A stretch of DNA of 64,000 bases from Hyaloperonospora brassicae (taxonomy: Eukaryota; Oomycota; Peronosporomycetes; Peronosporales; Peronosporaceae), in the NCBI GenBank assembly GCA_947650285.1, contig CANTFL010001356.1, positions 1-64,000 of the forward strand. Reading direction: 5' to 3'. How positions within the stretch are numbered: position 1 is the first letter of the stretch; every line of letters begins with the position of its first letter. The translations under genes were made by a program, and so were the position numbers. The notes below the pieces were generated by a model that was given only the letters and a program-made list of their open reading frames with translations, was not told the origin of the DNA and did not search any database. Of this stretch, positions 62,366 through 64,000 are shown one piece after another.

Positions 62366-63313
62366 CTAGCAAACAATTTGCATGTTTTTCAGCTCATCGT
62401 CACCAAATGTTACGGACTCGTCCCAATTATTAGCCTTGTGCGGGTCCAACGTTGACACGATCAGCTGCAGTTCACGGTTCGAGATCACATCAGCTGGTCG
62501 CGGCGCAGGAAGAAATGTGTCTTCTTGGACGCGCTCGAACCGAACGACAAACGCCGATGTCTCTTTGTACAGCAGATCTTCTGTCGACTGCGCACAGCAC
62601 ACGAATCCGCAGCAAAACTTGGTCGCCAGTGGTTCGTTCGCGCGAGCGCAACAGCAAGTACTTGATCGTCTGCAGATTAGGCTTCACAAGATTGGGCCAG
62701 CACATGACGTGGGCGCCAATGAGCACGTCCACGGGGTGAGAAAACGCGCGTTCGAAAGCTTCAACGCTCGCACGTTCACCCCACAGCAGCGGCATTACCT
62801 GCACTTGCTCGGGTCGGCGTTTGTCTCGGCATTTTCTTTCAGCAGCTCCAGCACAATGTCGTTGCCGTCCGTCAAGGCGGTGTGAGCTCTGTTCCGACAC
62901 ACGCCCAAAGGCATTACGAGCCGAACAACGCGATACACAGAAGAGCAAAGACGCACGCAATTGAGACGCGAGAAGACCACTGAGGCCTGTGCCAGCGCCC
63001 AGTTCGACGACTGTCTTGCCAGCAAGTTCCTCACGGTGGGCCACGAGGTACCATGCTAGGAAAGCTGAGACTAGCCACACGACTTGACCTGTGAGGTCGT
63101 GGTCCGTGGAAGCGGCGTGAGCGCATCGCAGCTTCTGCAGTGCCAAGCCAAAGTCGAACTCCTGCGTAGCGTACCTGCACGACAACGAGTTAGCGTGGAC
63201 GTCAACGCTGTACGAGCGACTCACATGTGCCAACGCAGCAACGACTTACTCGCGATTGACGTACAGCTTGATGATGAAAAAGTCTCGTAGTCGCCGGCTT
63301 CGGAGCTGTTCAT
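62366..63313 (-). CDS. METTL21/FAM86-type lysine methyltransferase-like gene with apparent frameshifts
   Basis: Exon 1 is 63313-63250, exon 2 63174-62957, exon 3 62886-62366. Introns are 63249-63175 (75 nt) and 62956-62887 (70 nt), both GT-AG. The SAM-binding motif I is VVELGAGTGLSGLLASQL in exon 2, followed across intron 2 by ALTDGNDIVLELL (acidic residue of motif II) and VQVMPLLWGE. Members of this family methylate lysines of translation factors and chaperones. Three single-base frame breaks occur: at a run of five T (63277-63281), near 62797-62812 (-1) and near 62633-62645 (+1, restoring the frame). Each side reads like real protein, so they are either assembly errors or a young pseudogene. 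It follows the TFIIS-like gene by about 120 bp on the same strand. Confidence 0.65.
62887..62956 (-). other. Intron 2 of the methyltransferase-like gene
   Basis: 70 nt, GTGCGT...CAGAG, phase 1; restores the frame from ASQL to the HTALTDGND block. Confidence 0.65.
63175..63249 (-). other. Intron 1 of the methyltransferase-like gene
   Basis: 75 nt, GTAAGT...GTGCAG; joins YVNRE to YATQEF. Confidence 0.7.
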
Positions 63314-63434
63314 GACAGTGATAGTGTCCAGCAATTTGACCGATTCGCATAAGTGCTGCACACGACCTGCAGCGCCTCATGCTGCATTTGCTTCCCGGAG
63401 AACGGCTCGGTCCTGGTGCTCTACCAGCCGGCGA

Positions 63435-64000
63435 CAGCTCCCATCGATACGGACACCTCAGACATATGATGATGATCCGCGTACGGTCTACCACAGCTTT
63501 GCGACGCCACTGGCGATAGCGTGTCCGTGAGCTGCCGCAGTTGCGGCACTCAAACAGATTCGACTCAAAGCCCTCGACTTCGCGACCTTCGCGCATCACT
63601 TCGTGCGTGCGCTTCTTGATCCACTCCTTCCGCTGACGCACGAGCTGCGGATTGGCCATGTCGGGGCCGCTCATGCGCACCAGACTTTGCGTCGGCAGCT
63701 CACCCGACACGAGTCGGTTGTACAGGTCGACGTTCTGTGCATCCTTCAGGGTGAATAGCAGCGTTCGTGCCTTGTGCGCGTACGCTTTCGTAAACAAGTG
63801 GCTGCGTTCGTCGGATCATTCCACAACGCATGAGGCAAAGCACACGCGTTAGTGGTTGCCCGAGCCCATGCCGAGTTATCACCAATTCCTCTGCTCACCC
63901 GCACCTCTGACCGTATGCTGCATAGGGTTCCTCCTCCACATCCGGCGCCAGTATCACTGCTTTCGAGTCCAAGGGACGCAAAATGTCCGTGAGTCGCGAC
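63435..64000 (-). CDS. TFIIS-like transcription elongation factor, 3' part
   Basis: Runs off the right edge. Visible exons are 64000-63905 and 63801 onward, with a 103-nt intron (63904-63802, GTGCGG...CGCAG). The second exon holds the TFIIS central domain (KARTLLFTLKDAQNVDLYNRL, SGPDMANPQLVRQR) and a C-terminal zinc ribbon (CRNC ... CLRCPYRWEL). TFIIS proteins enter the RNA polymerase II funnel and stimulate transcript cleavage through an Asp-Glu pair in the ribbon hairpin. Here the hairpin reads WRRKAVVDRTR, without that pair, so this is more likely a TFIIS-like protein of other function. The frame stays open past the ribbon to 63246, where it overlaps the methyltransferase exon; the true stop is uncertain. 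Confidence 0.7.

Noticed and set aside
63246..63435. Fusion of the TFIIS-like protein with the methyltransferase, since the same frame runs through into exon 1.
   Set aside because: The connecting residues are Arg/Cys-rich and unlike either family, and an ATG at 63313 in another frame gives a better methyltransferase start.
1..64000. CRISPR arrays, tRNA and rRNA genes.
   Set aside because: No evenly spaced repeats with unique spacers, no cloverleaf or rRNA core words were seen; the genome is eukaryotic.

Overview
The window is a repeat-rich, gene-poor stretch of a plant-pathogenic oomycete nuclear genome (Peronosporales: a downy mildew or Phytophthora; the species cannot be fixed from sequence alone). 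The case for this is a secreted WY-type effector at 36.2-38.0 kb with a degenerate RxLR-EER leader, host genes with 67-103 nt GT-AG introns, and a transposon set of chromodomain Gypsy, Copia, MULE and LINE elements. I see no bacterial operon features, RNA genes or CRISPR.

Layout, left to right. 0.4-4.7 kb: a decayed chromodomain Gypsy copy. 7.05-14.64 kb: Gypsy-1, with 477-bp LTRs (one difference seen), TSD agcaa, gag, pol and a 433-codon antisense ORF. 16.2-21.2 kb: an intact Copia with identical 308-bp LTRs. 21.8-24.65 kb: a large imperfect palindrome centred near 23,212. 26.5-31.0 kb: an old LTR split by a decayed MULE. 31.9-35.3 kb: two 5'-truncated LINE copies, each with an exact target duplication. 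36.2-38.0 kb: the effector. 40.9-48.6 kb: Gypsy-2, a decayed relative of Gypsy-1. 48.9-51.2 kb: host gene remnants, including a diflavin-reductase (TAH18/NDOR1-like) pseudogene. 51.5-51.9 kb: a solo LTR. 52.4-58.8 kb: Gypsy-3 on the minus strand, young, TSD ggtgg. 59.5-64.0 kb: three host genes on the minus strand: a secreted class 3 lipase, a METTL21-like methyltransferase and the 3' part of a TFIIS-like factor, with introns worked out by hand.

Three signals go beyond routine annotation. (1) The Gypsy LTRs and bodies are tiled with short perfect inverted repeats (arms of 5-11 bp, loops of about 1-12 nt). In the first 340 bp of Gypsy-3 they cover more than half the sequence, and related LTRs keep stems while changing loops. 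(2) Gypsy-1 and Gypsy-2 share an antisense ORF running inward from the 3' LTR. Its codon changes are mostly synonymous between copies, and its coiled-coil end overlaps the pol chromodomain on the other strand. (3) In both Gypsy families pol lies in the -1 frame after an in-frame X XXY YYZ heptamer and a stem that contains the gag stop codon. In Gypsy-3 the spacing is textbook (9 nt).

The Gypsy families also share LTR ends (TGTAACGGGG...) and a primer-binding site (TGGTAGCACT), so they look like one lineage with an unusual self-complementary genome. The Copia element does not show this pattern to my eye.
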